The notes under the pieces are model-generated. The model ran no database searches. It was not told the origin of the DNA and was given only the letters and a program-made list of their open reading frames with translations. 8,405 bases of DNA. It comes from CAZYLZ01 sp964648335 (GTDB lineage Bacteria > Patescibacteriota > Minisyncoccia > Phycocordibacterales > UBA2100). The stretch spans positions 1 through 8,405 of the forward strand of contig CAZYLZ010000031.1 in NCBI GenBank assembly GCA_964648335.1, read 5' to 3'. Below, piece by piece: positions 1-6,290 of the stretch (its first letter is position 1; each line of letters begins with the position of its first letter). The position numbers and the translations under genes were made by a program.

Positions 1-429
1 CCTAAAGTAGAAGCAGCACCGACCGGTCCCGACTATTCGGCTTGCCCGAAGATATCGAAATCCCTCCAGGTTGGCGCCGTCGGTAGCGAGGTGACGACGC
101 TCCAGCGATTCCTAATGCAGATCGGCTTTCTTCCCGACGAATCGGATACCGGCAGCTTCGACATCAATACCGAAGCGGCCGTACAGCGGTTTCAGGTGCG
201 AGAGGGCATCATTTCGAGCGGTTCTGCATCGACGACGGGGTACGGGGCGACGGGCCCCAAAACTCGCACCGTACTCTCGCGTTGTACGCTCCCTGCGGCC
301 GCTCCGGCGTCGGCTACGACACCCGCGGTGCCAGAGCAGGCTCCATCACCGATACCGGTTCCTGCGGCTGCGACCACGAGCACCGATGTCATCGATCTGA
401 CCCCGGTTCCGCTCCCGGGCTCCCTCTAG
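1..429 (+). CDS. Peptidoglycan-binding domain protein, C-terminal part (5' end outside window)
   Basis: The frame is open from the first base, so this is the last 142 residues of a longer protein. Residues 21-95 match the PG_binding_1 fold: a SLQVGAVGSEVTTLQRFL helix-turn start, then TEAAVQRFQ and GYGATGPKTRTVL near the end. This three-helix domain binds cell-wall peptide or glycan in exported hydrolases and surface proteins. Two cysteines bracket the domain (about 15 and 95 in the visible part) and could form a disulfide. The last ~45 residues are a Pro/Ala/Thr-rich low-complexity tail typical of an extracellular linker, ending at TAG with no anchor motif or membrane helix. Such domains are frequent at the C-terminus of large secreted proteins in Parcubacteria. 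A GTG at 91 could be mistaken for a start, but it lies inside the domain. The enzymatic or adhesive part, if any, is not visible. No terminator is seen before the next promoter. Confidence 0.85.
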   Translation, partial: PKVEAAPTGPDYSACPKISKSLQVGAVGSEVTTLQRFLMQIGFLPDESDTGSFDINTEAAVQRFQVREGIISSGSASTTGYGATGPKTRTVLSRCTLPAAAPASATTPAVPEQAPSPIPVPAAATTSTDVIDLTPVPLPGSL

Positions 430-487
430 CAGGTAATCACCATCATTTTCTCAACACGGCGGTGTCGTCGTACGTGTCGAACGGGCA

Positions 488-493
488 TATACT
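488..493 (+). promoter_or_regulatory. TATACT -10 box of transketolase N-half (leaderless start)
   Basis: TATACT ends six bases before the ATG at 500, so the expected +1 falls at the initiation codon. No Shine-Dalgarno is present and no convincing -35 hexamer is seen 16-18 bases upstream. The call rests mainly on the recurrence of the same hexamer at the same place before four other genes in the window. Confidence 0.65.
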
Positions 494-499
494 GTCTAT

Positions 500-1357
500 A
501 TGGCGTCGTACCTAGAAGCGCATGATATCGAGATCAAGGCCGAGGAGATTCGCGAGACAATCGTGAACATGCTCGTCGCTGCTAAAAGCGGACACACGGC
601 TGGCCCTTTGGGCATGGCCGATATCTTTACTGCGTTGTATTTTCATATTCTCAAACACGACCCGAACAATCCCGATTGGGCCGAGCGCGATCGTCTGTTC
701 TTAAGTAACGGTCATATCGTACCTGTGCGCTACGCCGCGATGTCTCACGCGGGATATTTTCCAGTAACCGAGACACTTACATTGCGCAAATTTGGTTCAC
801 GCTTGCAGGGCCATCCCGAACGCCTTGCGCTCAAAGGGCTCGAGTCGACATCGGGACCCTTGGGCAGCGGCATCTCGCAGGCAGCGGGTTATGCGTACGG
901 GGCACGCATGGACGGAAAGTCATTCCGTATCTATTGCGCGACATCCGACGGCGAGCATAACGAGGGCAACACCTGGGAAGCGATACTGTGGGCCGGAAAG
1001 AACAAGCTCGCGAATCTCTGCGTCATCGTCGACCGCAACTTCATACAGATCGATGGCAACACCGAAGATGTTATGCCGATGGAGCCGTTTGGAGACAAAT
1101 ACCGGGCGTTCAACTGGCACGTCATCGAAGTCGATGGACACGACATAAAAGCATTCATCGATGCGACCGAATCCGCAAAGTCAGTCACCGACAAACCGAC
1201 GGTCATCATCGCGCACACAATACCCGGCAAAGGCGTCCCCGAGATCGAAAAAGACTTTCATTGGCACGGTAAGCCGCCGACTGCCGAAGAGGGTAAGCGG
1301 TTCTTGGCAGATCTTAGGAGCATGAAGGGTACCATCGACCCAAGTCATCATTCCTGA
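500..1357 (+). CDS. Transketolase, N-terminal (thiamine pyrophosphate-binding) subunit
   Basis: This 285-residue protein is the PP domain of a split transketolase, which moves two-carbon units between ketose and aldose phosphates in the non-oxidative pentose phosphate pathway. The partner half is at 2516-3520; together they make about 619 residues, close to a full-length transketolase. Visible motifs in order: KSGHTAGPLG (His32), LSNGHIVP (His72), GHPE (about 104-107), ESTSGPLGSGIS (115-125), the diphosphate/Mg motif SDGEHNEG (149-156) closing with DRN about 30 residues later, and the substrate-side FHWHGKPPT (253-261). The usual GDG of the cofactor motif reads SDG here; the Asp and the closing Asn180 are kept, so activity is expected. 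The start at 500 is chosen because the N-terminus fits the family length and a TATACT box lies just upstream. It ends with TGA, seven bases before the first pseudopilin. It could in principle be the E1-alpha-like half of a related TPP enzyme, but WHGKPP and SNGH favour transketolase. Confidence 0.93.
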   Translation: MASYLEAHDIEIKAEEIRETIVNMLVAAKSGHTAGPLGMADIFTALYFHILKHDPNNPDWAERDRLFLSNGHIVPVRYAAMSHAGYFPVTETLTLRKFGSRLQGHPERLALKGLESTSGPLGSGISQAAGYAYGARMDGKSFRIYCATSDGEHNEGNTWEAILWAGKNKLANLCVIVDRNFIQIDGNTEDVMPMEPFGDKYRAFNWHVIEVDGHDIKAFIDATESAKSVTDKPTVIIAHTIPGKGVPEIEKDFHWHGKPPTAEEGKRFLADLRSMKGTIDPSHHS

Positions 1358-1364
1358 TCCGACC

Positions 1365-1916
1365 ATGCGCAACCGCCACAGAGGATTCACACTCATAGAG
1401 CTCCTGGTCGTGATCGCGATCATCGGGCTTTTGTCGTCGGTGGTTTTCGCATCACTGGGTACAGCTCGTGCAAAATCGAGAGACGCTCGTCGACTACAAG
1501 ATCTCCGAAACATTCAGAAGGCCCTCGAGCTTTATCATACTGAGTATGGCAGGTATCCGTCTACCGCAGGGGCATGGCGCAGTCAGTGTACGACGTGGGG
1601 CGGGTATGCACAGGGTCTCGTTGTATACGACCCGGCGACTCTTACAGGAATCGTCCCTTCGTTCATGAGCGCGATGCCAGCCGATCCCAACATGAACGCG
1701 ACGTCAAATTCCCATTGCTACATGTACATGTCGAATGGTTCGGACTTCAAGATAATTGATTTCAATATCACCTCTGCGAACGTGGGTTCACAGCCGGTAT
1801 TCGTCGATCCGCGTCGCAACCTCGGTGCAGCGTGGGATATTAGTACCGATTGTAGTGGTAAGACCGCGTCGTATAGCTGGGGTGTATGGAGCTCGGCAAA
1901 CTCGCGCTGCTGGTAA
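1365..1916 (+). CDS. Type IV pseudopilin (prepilin-type N-terminal methylation protein) 1
   Basis: A 183-residue protein with a short basic leader, MRNRHRG, and the class III signal G|FTLIELLVVIAIIGLLSS. Prepilin peptidase would cut after Gly7 and methylate Phe8; Glu at mature position 5 is present. The ~20-residue hydrophobic helix is followed by the amphipathic GspG/PilA-like segment TARAKSRDARRLQDLRNIQKALELYHTEYGRYP, where the YGRYP turn is typical. The globular head (about 65-183) carries four cysteines (75, 118, 163, 182), compatible with two disulfides, and aromatic SWGVWSS near the end. It would be a subunit of a type IV pilus, competence pseudopilus or type II secretion-like filament at the membrane; no assembly ATPase or prepilin peptidase is in the window. 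The start is seven bases after the transketolase stop and has no Shine-Dalgarno, suggesting co-transcription and reinitiation. Major versus minor pilin cannot be told. Confidence 0.92.
   Translation: MRNRHRGFTLIELLVVIAIIGLLSSVVFASLGTARAKSRDARRLQDLRNIQKALELYHTEYGRYPSTAGAWRSQCTTWGGYAQGLVVYDPATLTGIVPSFMSAMPADPNMNATSNSHCYMYMSNGSDFKIIDFNITSANVGSQPVFVDPRRNLGAAWDISTDCSGKTASYSWGVWSSANSRCW
1383..1436 (+). repeat. 54-base repeat shared by the two pseudopilin genes, copy 1
   Basis: This segment encodes the cleavage site and first part of the hydrophobic helix. It matches 1952-2005 at 52 of 54 positions, with 35 consecutive identical bases (1392-1426 versus 1961-1995). Third codon positions are conserved here but diverge immediately downstream. 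Confidence 0.9.
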
Positions 1917-1924
1917 TTCCTTCA

Positions 1925-2494
1925 ATGCATACACATCGACCATCGCCGCGCGGATTCACTCTCATAGAGCTCCTGGTCGTGATCGCGATCATCGGACTTT
2001 TGTCGAGCGTGGTCCTCGCTTCTTTAAACACCGCGCGCGTCAAGGCACGCGACGCTCGCCGCATGGCGGATCTCGATACTGTCCGCAAAGTTCTAGAACA
2101 TTACGTGAGCGAGAATGGACACTACCCAATAACATCGTGTCCTACCGCAGCATGGACGAGCTTCGATAGTCCGTCGTATAGCGTCAACAAGATATGCAGC
2201 ACCGTGGGTGGTACTGGCGTCAATACGTTAACCCAAGAGCTCGCCTCACTTCTGAAGGGATCGCTCGCCGATCCCAAATCGCTCGGGACGGACAGTGGGT
2301 ACCTGTATCGCAGTGACGGCTCTTCGTACTGCTTTATGGCGTATCGCACACCCGAGAACATGACCAACTACCCGTCGCACCTAGTCAATCGCACACGATG
2401 CACGACGGTCGATGCGAGCGGGAACTGCACGGGCGCTGCGACGACGAAGTCCGTGTACATATATACGGGTGCCGCGTACATAAACGGCTGTTAA
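1925..2494 (+). CDS. Type IV pseudopilin (prepilin-type N-terminal methylation protein) 2
   Basis: A 189-residue paralogue of the preceding gene. The leader MHTHRPSPRG is cut after Gly10, giving mature FTLIELLVVIAIIGLL with Glu5. The helix continues as TARVKARDARRMADLDTVRKVLEHYVSENGHYP, aligned without gaps to its neighbour, while the head domain is largely different and carries six cysteines (72, 91, 136, 159, 168, 189). The ATG at 1925 is preferred over an in-frame ATG at 1886: the longer form would overlap the upstream gene by 31 bases and put a hydrophobic MELGKLALLVIPS before the basic leader, unlike known prepilins. The chosen start lies eight bases after the first pilin's stop, again without a Shine-Dalgarno. 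The pair looks like a tandem duplication whose heads have specialised, perhaps one major and one minor subunit; this is inference. The transketolase C-half follows 21 bases after the stop. Confidence 0.9.
   Translation: MHTHRPSPRGFTLIELLVVIAIIGLLSSVVLASLNTARVKARDARRMADLDTVRKVLEHYVSENGHYPITSCPTAAWTSFDSPSYSVNKICSTVGGTGVNTLTQELASLLKGSLADPKSLGTDSGYLYRSDGSSYCFMAYRTPENMTNYPSHLVNRTRCTTVDASGNCTGAATTKSVYIYTGAAYINGC
1952..2005 (+). repeat. 54-base repeat shared by the two pseudopilin genes, copy 2
   Basis: Second copy of the pilin N-terminal segment, in the same reading frame and direction as 1383-1436, 569 bases downstream. The only two differences are at 1960 (T for A) and 1996 (A for G). Confidence 0.9.
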
Positions 2495-2501
2495 TGTGCG
2501 A

Positions 2502-2507
2502 TATACT
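2502..2507 (+). promoter_or_regulatory. TATACT -10 box of transketolase C-half (leaderless start)
   Basis: TATACT ends eight bases before the ATG at 2516, just after the second pilin's stop codon. It would allow the C-half of transketolase to be transcribed independently of the pilins. There is no clear -35 and no Shine-Dalgarno. Confidence 0.65.
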
Positions 2508-2515
2508 TACGGCAT

Positions 2516-3520
2516 ATGTTGCTCGATGATGCATTTCTAAACGAGAAGACCTTGCAGCCTGCCGGGCTTGAGAAGAAGCCTACGCGCGACGGCTTTGGCC
2601 ACGGTTCGGTCGAGGCGGGGAAGGCGGATTTGAGCGTTGTCGTGCTCTCGGCAGATTTGTCCGAGAGCACTCGTGCAGAATGGTTTCAGAAAGAATTTCC
2701 CGACAGATTCATCGAGATGGGAGTAGCCGAGCAAAACATGGCGACGGTAGCCTCGGGCCTCGCTAATTACGGCAAGATCCCGTTCATCACGAGCTATGCT
2801 GCGTTTAGCCCCGGGCGCAACTGGGAGCAGATACGCACGACTATCTGCATTAACAACGTGCCGGTGATCGTATGCGGCATGCATGCGGGCGTGTCAGTCG
2901 GTCCCGATGGCGCGACGCACCAGATGCTCGAGGATATCGCACTCATGCGTGCACTTCCGAATATGACTGTCGTTGTCCCAGCTGACGCTGAAGAAGGGCG
3001 AAAGGCAACGATTGCAGCAGCGAAACTTCGAAAACCTATTTACCTGCGCTTTGGCCGCACTGCCGCGCCGGTATTTACGACGCAGGCGACTCCGTTTGCA
3101 ATTGGGCGGGCTAACGTGCTGTGGGATTCGTCGGCAAGCGGAAAAAAGCCACAGGTGACGCTTGTCGCATGCGGGTCGTTGGTACACAGCGCGCTCGTCG
3201 CGGCACATACGCTCGAGGAAAAGGGAATAGCATCAATCGTAATAAATAATCACACGATCAAACCGCTCGATGCCGACACTATACTCGCGGCGGTAAAAAA
3301 GACCGGCGCAGTTGTCTCTATAGAAGAGCATCAGATAACCGGAGGGATGGGAAGTGCAGTAGCAGAACTATTGTCGCAGCGGTTTCCAGTACCGCAAGAA
3401 TACATTGGCGTGCACGACATGTTCGGGCAGTCAGGCGAGCCTGACGAGCTTATAGAGCACTACGGCATGGGTGTGGATCATATTGTGAGCGCGGCGCAAC
3501 AGGTGATAGGGCGGAAATAG
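2516..3520 (+). CDS. Transketolase, C-terminal (pyrimidine-binding plus C-terminal domain) subunit
   Basis: This 334-residue protein supplies the Pyr domain and C-terminal domain of the split transketolase whose N-half is at 500-1357. The Pyr domain (about 22-185) shows PTRDGFGHG, DLSESTRAEWF, RFIEMGVAEQNMATVASGLA with Glu72 as the expected TPP-activating glutamate, SYAAFSPGRNWEQIRTTIC, and the conserved HAGVSVGPDGATHQMLEDIALMR stretch (about 123-145), followed by the usual VVPADA. The C-terminal domain (about 200-330) has the VTLVACGSLVHSALVAAHTL strand-helix and the IEEHQITGGMGSAVAELL segment. Length and motifs match the archaeal/CPR split form rather than the one-chain bacterial enzyme. 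The start at 2516 leaves a natural N-terminus and sits eight bases behind a TATACT box. Deoxyxylulose-5-phosphate synthase and E1-beta share this fold, but the pairing with a transketolase N-half argues against both. A hairpin terminator follows at 3547-3576. Confidence 0.93.
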   Translation: MLLDDAFLNEKTLQPAGLEKKPTRDGFGHGSVEAGKADLSVVVLSADLSESTRAEWFQKEFPDRFIEMGVAEQNMATVASGLANYGKIPFITSYAAFSPGRNWEQIRTTICINNVPVIVCGMHAGVSVGPDGATHQMLEDIALMRALPNMTVVVPADAEEGRKATIAAAKLRKPIYLRFGRTAAPVFTTQATPFAIGRANVLWDSSASGKKPQVTLVACGSLVHSALVAAHTLEEKGIASIVINNHTIKPLDADTILAAVKKTGAVVSIEEHQITGGMGSAVAELLSQRFPVPQEYIGVHDMFGQSGEPDELIEHYGMGVDHIVSAAQQVIGRK

Positions 3521-3546
3521 CAACCATCCATTAGGGAGAAGGGTGT

Positions 3547-3576
3547 CAAAAAATGGCTCTGTTCGGCCGTTTTTTG
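3547..3576 (+). terminator. Rho-independent terminator after transketolase C-half
   Basis: CAAAAAATGGC pairs with GCCGTTTTTTG to give an 11-pair stem (one T-G wobble) around an eight-base loop. The A6/T6 base supplies a U tract on either strand, so it could work in both directions. It lies 27 bases after the stop codon at 3520. Confidence 0.75.
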
Positions 3577-3579
3577 CTA

Positions 3580-3608
3580 TAGACACGGCAGTATTTAAGT
3601 GGTATAAT
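3580..3608 (+). promoter_or_regulatory. Consensus-like sigma70 promoter of the 3643 gene
   Basis: TAGACA (3580-3585, five of six to TTGACA) and TATAAT (3603-3608, perfect) are separated by exactly 17 bases. Transcription is expected to start near 3615, giving a leader of about 28 bases before the ATG. This differs from the TATACT boxes that abut the start codons of other genes here. Confidence 0.8.
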
Positions 3609-3631
3609 TCTGACAGTTTAGGATAGTCGAA

Positions 3632-3637
3632 AAGGAG
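3632..3637 (+). promoter_or_regulatory. Shine-Dalgarno of the 3643 gene
   Basis: AAGGAG lies five bases before the ATG at 3643 and fixes that start. It is the only clear ribosome binding site in the window, the other eight starts having none. Confidence 0.8.
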
Positions 3638-3642
3638 AGTTC

Positions 3643-4281
3643 ATGGGGAGAGAAATCCTCAGGTTGTTTCGGGTCTTGCTGGTGTGTGCGACCGTCCTGG
3701 CCGCGCTCTACTGGTGGCAGACCAGACGCTTGCCGTTCGTGCCGGATCCAAAAGCTCAGACGGCAGCAGAAAAAATGGCTGACAAGATTCAGCGCGGAGA
3801 CGAAGCAAGCGAGCGATGCAAGCTCGCCGAGGCCGTTGAGGCTGGAGCAAGCGAAAATGACATGTTGCTTGTCTTCCGTGCAATCGAGCACGAACAGAAA
3901 GCACATGGCAAAAGCGCCTGTGACATCTTCAATAACTACATCTTGCTGCGGGCCCCGTCGCAAGGCGGTGGGTCGGCCATTCGGGACGCATCGTTTGTCC
4001 TCGACTGGAAGACCTACTTCGGAAAGCCGAAAGAAAAAGCCGGTATGGCGACCAGGGTTCGCGAGCGGATGCTAAAGGGTGACATTTCGTTTGTAGCAAC
4101 GGAAAAGATCCCCACGGACACACTCGCGAAAATGAACGCCGTCAAAGCCTGTGTGATACGGATTGATCGGATCTGGCCTACTAACACGGCCGGAACCGAC
4201 AAAAAGGCGCTCGATTCAGAGATGAGTCCGACACTTCGCGTAACGACGCCGTCCGGCACGACGTTCTACTGCCCGAAATAG
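3643..4281 (+). CDS. Membrane-anchored or exported protein of unknown function
   Basis: I do not recognise this 212-residue protein with confidence. Residues 1-30 read as a signal anchor: MGREILRLFR, then a hydrophobic stretch VLLVCATVLAALYWW, then TRR. With no clear signal peptidase site, a single-pass protein facing outward is likely. The rest is soluble, Lys/Glu/Asp-rich in its first part (about 37-95), with cysteines at 59, 93, 170 and 210 that may form disulfides outside the cell. The order EHEQKAHGKSACDIFNNY, later CVIRIDRIW and a terminal TTPSGTTFYCPK loosely recalls SleB/CwlJ-type cell wall hydrolases (a helix with Glu, an AVxxVxxNR-like helix, a final G-x-x-FY strand). This is a weak resemblance, not an assignment. 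The gene stands alone between two terminators, with its own TAGACA-17-TATAAT promoter and an AAGGAG ribosome binding site, a self-contained cassette unlike its neighbours. The start is fixed by that Shine-Dalgarno. Confidence 0.85.
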   Translation: MGREILRLFRVLLVCATVLAALYWWQTRRLPFVPDPKAQTAAEKMADKIQRGDEASERCKLAEAVEAGASENDMLLVFRAIEHEQKAHGKSACDIFNNYILLRAPSQGGGSAIRDASFVLDWKTYFGKPKEKAGMATRVRERMLKGDISFVATEKIPTDTLAKMNAVKACVIRIDRIWPTNTAGTDKKALDSEMSPTLRVTTPSGTTFYCPK

Positions 4282-4291
4282 TTCTTTCTCA

Positions 4292-4329
4292 AACCGCCCG
4301 AGTCCTTACGGATCTCGGGCGGTTCTTTT
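4292..4329 (+). terminator. Rho-independent terminator between convergent genes
   Basis: AACCGCCCGAG (4292-4302) pairs perfectly with CTCGGGCGGTT (4314-4324) around an 11-base loop, and CTTTT follows. It lies 10 bases after the stop of the 3643 gene. The reverse side has only TTTGAG after the stem, so termination of the convergent kinase gene from this hairpin would be weaker. Confidence 0.85.
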
Positions 4330-4352
4330 ATTTGAGATTGCGAATGAAGGAA

Positions 4353-5336
4353 CTACATCTGAGACACCTTGTAATCAGCTGGTGCTTTAGCTAACCACGC
4401 TTCTATTTCGTCATGCGTCAGGAGTCCTGTCTGTGCACCCACGTGCTGCACGACGTTCATACTGTTTATCGGCGCACGCAAGAGCGCGTCTTGTATCGAC
4501 ATGCCCTTTGCTAGGTAGCTCGTAAGGGTTGAGGCGAACGCGTCCCCCGCTCCGGTTCGCGAAATCGGCGGAGCTGGATCTGGGTATTCGGGAACATACC
4601 AGAGCGTGTTATCGGTAAAGACGTAGGCGCCGTCAGGTCCGTCGGTCACCGACACTATCTTGGGGCCGAGAACGGCCAAGCCTTCGGAGAGTTTTCGCAC
4701 ATCGCGCTCCTCGGTTCCAAGTATGCGCGCAGCCTCTTCTCGGTTACAAAAGAAAATCTCGGTGTTTTTATAGATATCGGCGAGCTCCGTAGTGCCGATC
4801 TTCATCTGGAAGGTGCCCGGCTGAAAGACGAGCTTTACTTCTGGGTTTGCTGCAACGTACGCGGCGACCTCGTGATGGAATGCAAGCGTGTTCTCTGCGA
4901 TCGACGAGAAGTACAGGTACGTGGGTTTGTCGGTGAATGCTGGGAGCTTGTAGTCGCGCTCGTAGTGCTTTACCAATATGGTACGCTCCGGTCCGTACAT
5001 GAGCACGTAGTGGTAGTTGGTCGGTTTTCCTTTCTCGACGCCAACAAATTCGTCCGATACGCCGAAGCCCTTCAGGGTCTCGAGGCATTTGGCGCCGTTA
5101 TCGTCGTCGCCGATCATGGTTATGAGAGCAGAGGAGAGTCCGAGACGTTTTGCCGAGACCGCGGCATTAGCCGAGTTTCCTACCGCACGGATCTCGATAA
5201 CCTCTTCATATGCAACTTTGTCGCCAAACGAGATGCATACCTCGTGCTTGCCATGGTTCACGATCTCGTCGAAATCCTTGAGCTTGATAAACGCGTCGGT
5301 AGTAATGTCGCCGATGGCCACAAAGTCGTATTTCAT
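4353..5336 (-). CDS. PfkB-family carbohydrate kinase
   Basis: This 327-residue protein has the ribokinase/PfkB layout and length. Visible landmarks are the first strand YDFVAIGDITTDAF (3-16), the sugar-binding AVGNSANAAVSAKRLG (51-66, standing in for the usual GGxxxN), the NREEA segment (198-202), SVTDGPDGAYVF (229-240), and the anion-hole and catalytic signature RTGAGDAFAST (260-270) with Asp265 as the base. It would phosphorylate a sugar or nucleoside from ATP in the cytosol; the sequence does not fix the substrate (ribose, fructose, fructose-6-phosphate, adenosine and others are possible). The frame is open 38 codons further upstream to an ATG at 5450, but the start at 5336 is chosen because MKYDFVAIGD is the normal family N-terminus and a TATACT box lies seven bases before it. 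The gene is divergent from the aldolase at 5428 and convergent with the 3643 gene. Confidence 0.9.
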   Translation of the reverse strand: MKYDFVAIGDITTDAFIKLKDFDEIVNHGKHEVCISFGDKVAYEEVIEIRAVGNSANAAVSAKRLGLSSALITMIGDDDNGAKCLETLKGFGVSDEFVGVEKGKPTNYHYVLMYGPERTILVKHYERDYKLPAFTDKPTYLYFSSIAENTLAFHHEVAAYVAANPEVKLVFQPGTFQMKIGTTELADIYKNTEIFFCNREEAARILGTEERDVRKLSEGLAVLGPKIVSVTDGPDGAYVFTDNTLWYVPEYPDPAPPISRTGAGDAFASTLTSYLAKGMSIQDALLRAPINSMNVVQHVGAQTGLLTHDEIEAWLAKAPADYKVSQM

Positions 5337-5343
5337 GAGTCCT

Positions 5344-5349
5344 AGTATA
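5344..5349 (-). promoter_or_regulatory. TATACT -10 box of the PfkB kinase (leaderless start)
   Basis: On the minus strand TATACT is followed by AGGACTC and then the ATG at 5336. The box ends seven bases from the start codon. It also decides the start, since it lies inside the longer open frame. A possible TTGGCG -35 is only 14 bases upstream, which is too close to count as good. Confidence 0.65.
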
Positions 5350-5415
5350 CAGGCACCTATGAGCGCCAATAGATAGGCTATCAACTTCCCTGCCATTTCT
5401 CTGTTTTCGCCCTGG

Positions 5416-5421
5416 TATACT
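5416..5421 (+). promoter_or_regulatory. TATACT -10 box of the aldolase operon (leaderless start)
   Basis: TATACT, then GATTCG, then the ATG at 5428. It is back to back with the kinase promoter in a 91-base divergent spacer. No good -35 and no Shine-Dalgarno are visible. Confidence 0.65.
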
Positions 5422-5427
5422 GATTCG

Positions 5428-6285
5428 ATGAAATCCTTACGCGAAACCATACACGAGGCGCGGGCACGCCAGGTGGCGGTCGGTCATTTTAATATCTCGG
5501 ATTCGAATCAGTTCAACGCGATAGTCTCGGCGGCACTCGAGCTCCATGTTCCGGTGATTATTGGGCTCGCCGAAGGTGAGCAGAAGTGGCTCGGAATCGA
5601 CTCTGCAGCCGCGATGGTGCACGCCGCGCGCCAAAAGCATAATGTACAGGTATACCTTAACGCCGACCACACACGTACCTTCGAGGGATGTAAGGCAGCG
5701 ATAGATGCTGGTTTTGATGCCGTCTTGTACGACGGCGCAAAGCTTCCGATCGATGAGAACATCGCACAGGCGAAAGAAGTCGTCGCATATGCGAAAGCTG
5801 CCGGACGTGAGGTTTTGGTTGAAGGCGAACTTGGATACATCGGATCTTCGTCGCAGGTACATACCGATATTCCAGAGGGCGCCGGGCTTGATATGACGAC
5901 ACCTGAGCTCGCACTTCGTTTTGTTACCGAAACCGGAATCGATCTCTTGGCACCATCTGTCGGTAACATCCATGGACTGCTTAAGAATCGCGCAAAGCCC
6001 GAGCTCGACCTGCCTCGCATTAAGGCAGTTGGAGATGCAGTCGGTATACCTATGGTTTTGCATGGCGCCTCCGGCGAGACCGATACTGACGTACGCGGCG
6101 CTATAGAGCGCGGCGTTGGTATCGTGCATGTAAACACGGAGATACGCGTCGCATACAAGACAGGTATCGAGCAGGGACTTGCTGCAAGCGGCGAGGAAGT
6201 CGCTCCATATAAGTACCTCCAGATGGCTCACGACGGTGTGCGGAGCGTCGTACTTCAGAAGCTTAAGGTATTCAATAACATCTAA
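5428..6285 (+). CDS. fba: Class II (zinc) fructose-bisphosphate aldolase family protein
   Basis: A 285-residue TIM-barrel aldolase of the class II FBA/tagatose-bisphosphate/KbaY-GatY family, which splits ketose-1,6-bisphosphates into dihydroxyacetone phosphate and an aldehyde. Landmarks are VGHFNISDSNQFNAIVSAA (18-36), LNADHTRTFEGCKAAIDAGFDAVLYDGAKLP (77-107) with Asp80 as likely catalytic acid and His81 as zinc ligand, VEGELG (131-136), PSVGNIHGLLKN (176-187) with zinc ligand His182, LHGASG (211-216) with zinc ligand His212, and the phosphate-binding VHVNTEIR (233-240, usually NIDTD). All three metal histidines are therefore present. Length is at the short end of the family. Substrate (fructose versus tagatose bisphosphate) is not decided by these motifs; the core-metabolism context favours fructose-1,6-bisphosphate. 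The start at 5428 follows a TATACT box by six bases. The dehydrogenase gene starts five bases after the stop. Confidence 0.92.
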   Translation: MKSLRETIHEARARQVAVGHFNISDSNQFNAIVSAALELHVPVIIGLAEGEQKWLGIDSAAAMVHAARQKHNVQVYLNADHTRTFEGCKAAIDAGFDAVLYDGAKLPIDENIAQAKEVVAYAKAAGREVLVEGELGYIGSSSQVHTDIPEGAGLDMTTPELALRFVTETGIDLLAPSVGNIHGLLKNRAKPELDLPRIKAVGDAVGIPMVLHGASGETDTDVRGAIERGVGIVHVNTEIRVAYKTGIEQGLAASGEEVAPYKYLQMAHDGVRSVVLQKLKVFNNI

Positions 6286-6290
6286 TCGTC

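Noticed and set aside
1886..1924. Upstream ATG at 1886 for the second pseudopilin
   Set aside because: It overlaps the first pilin's coding end and would place a hydrophobic stretch before the basic prepilin leader.
5337..5450. N-terminal extension of the PfkB kinase to an ATG at 5450, adding a hydrophobic LIAYLLALIGACILGL segment
   Set aside because: It would overlap the start of the divergent aldolase, contain both TATACT boxes, and precede a normal PfkB N-terminus. The hydrophobicity is most likely accidental.
5437..6231. 264-residue open frame antisense to the aldolase
   Set aside because: It is a shadow of a well-supported gene, with no recognisable domain and no start signals.
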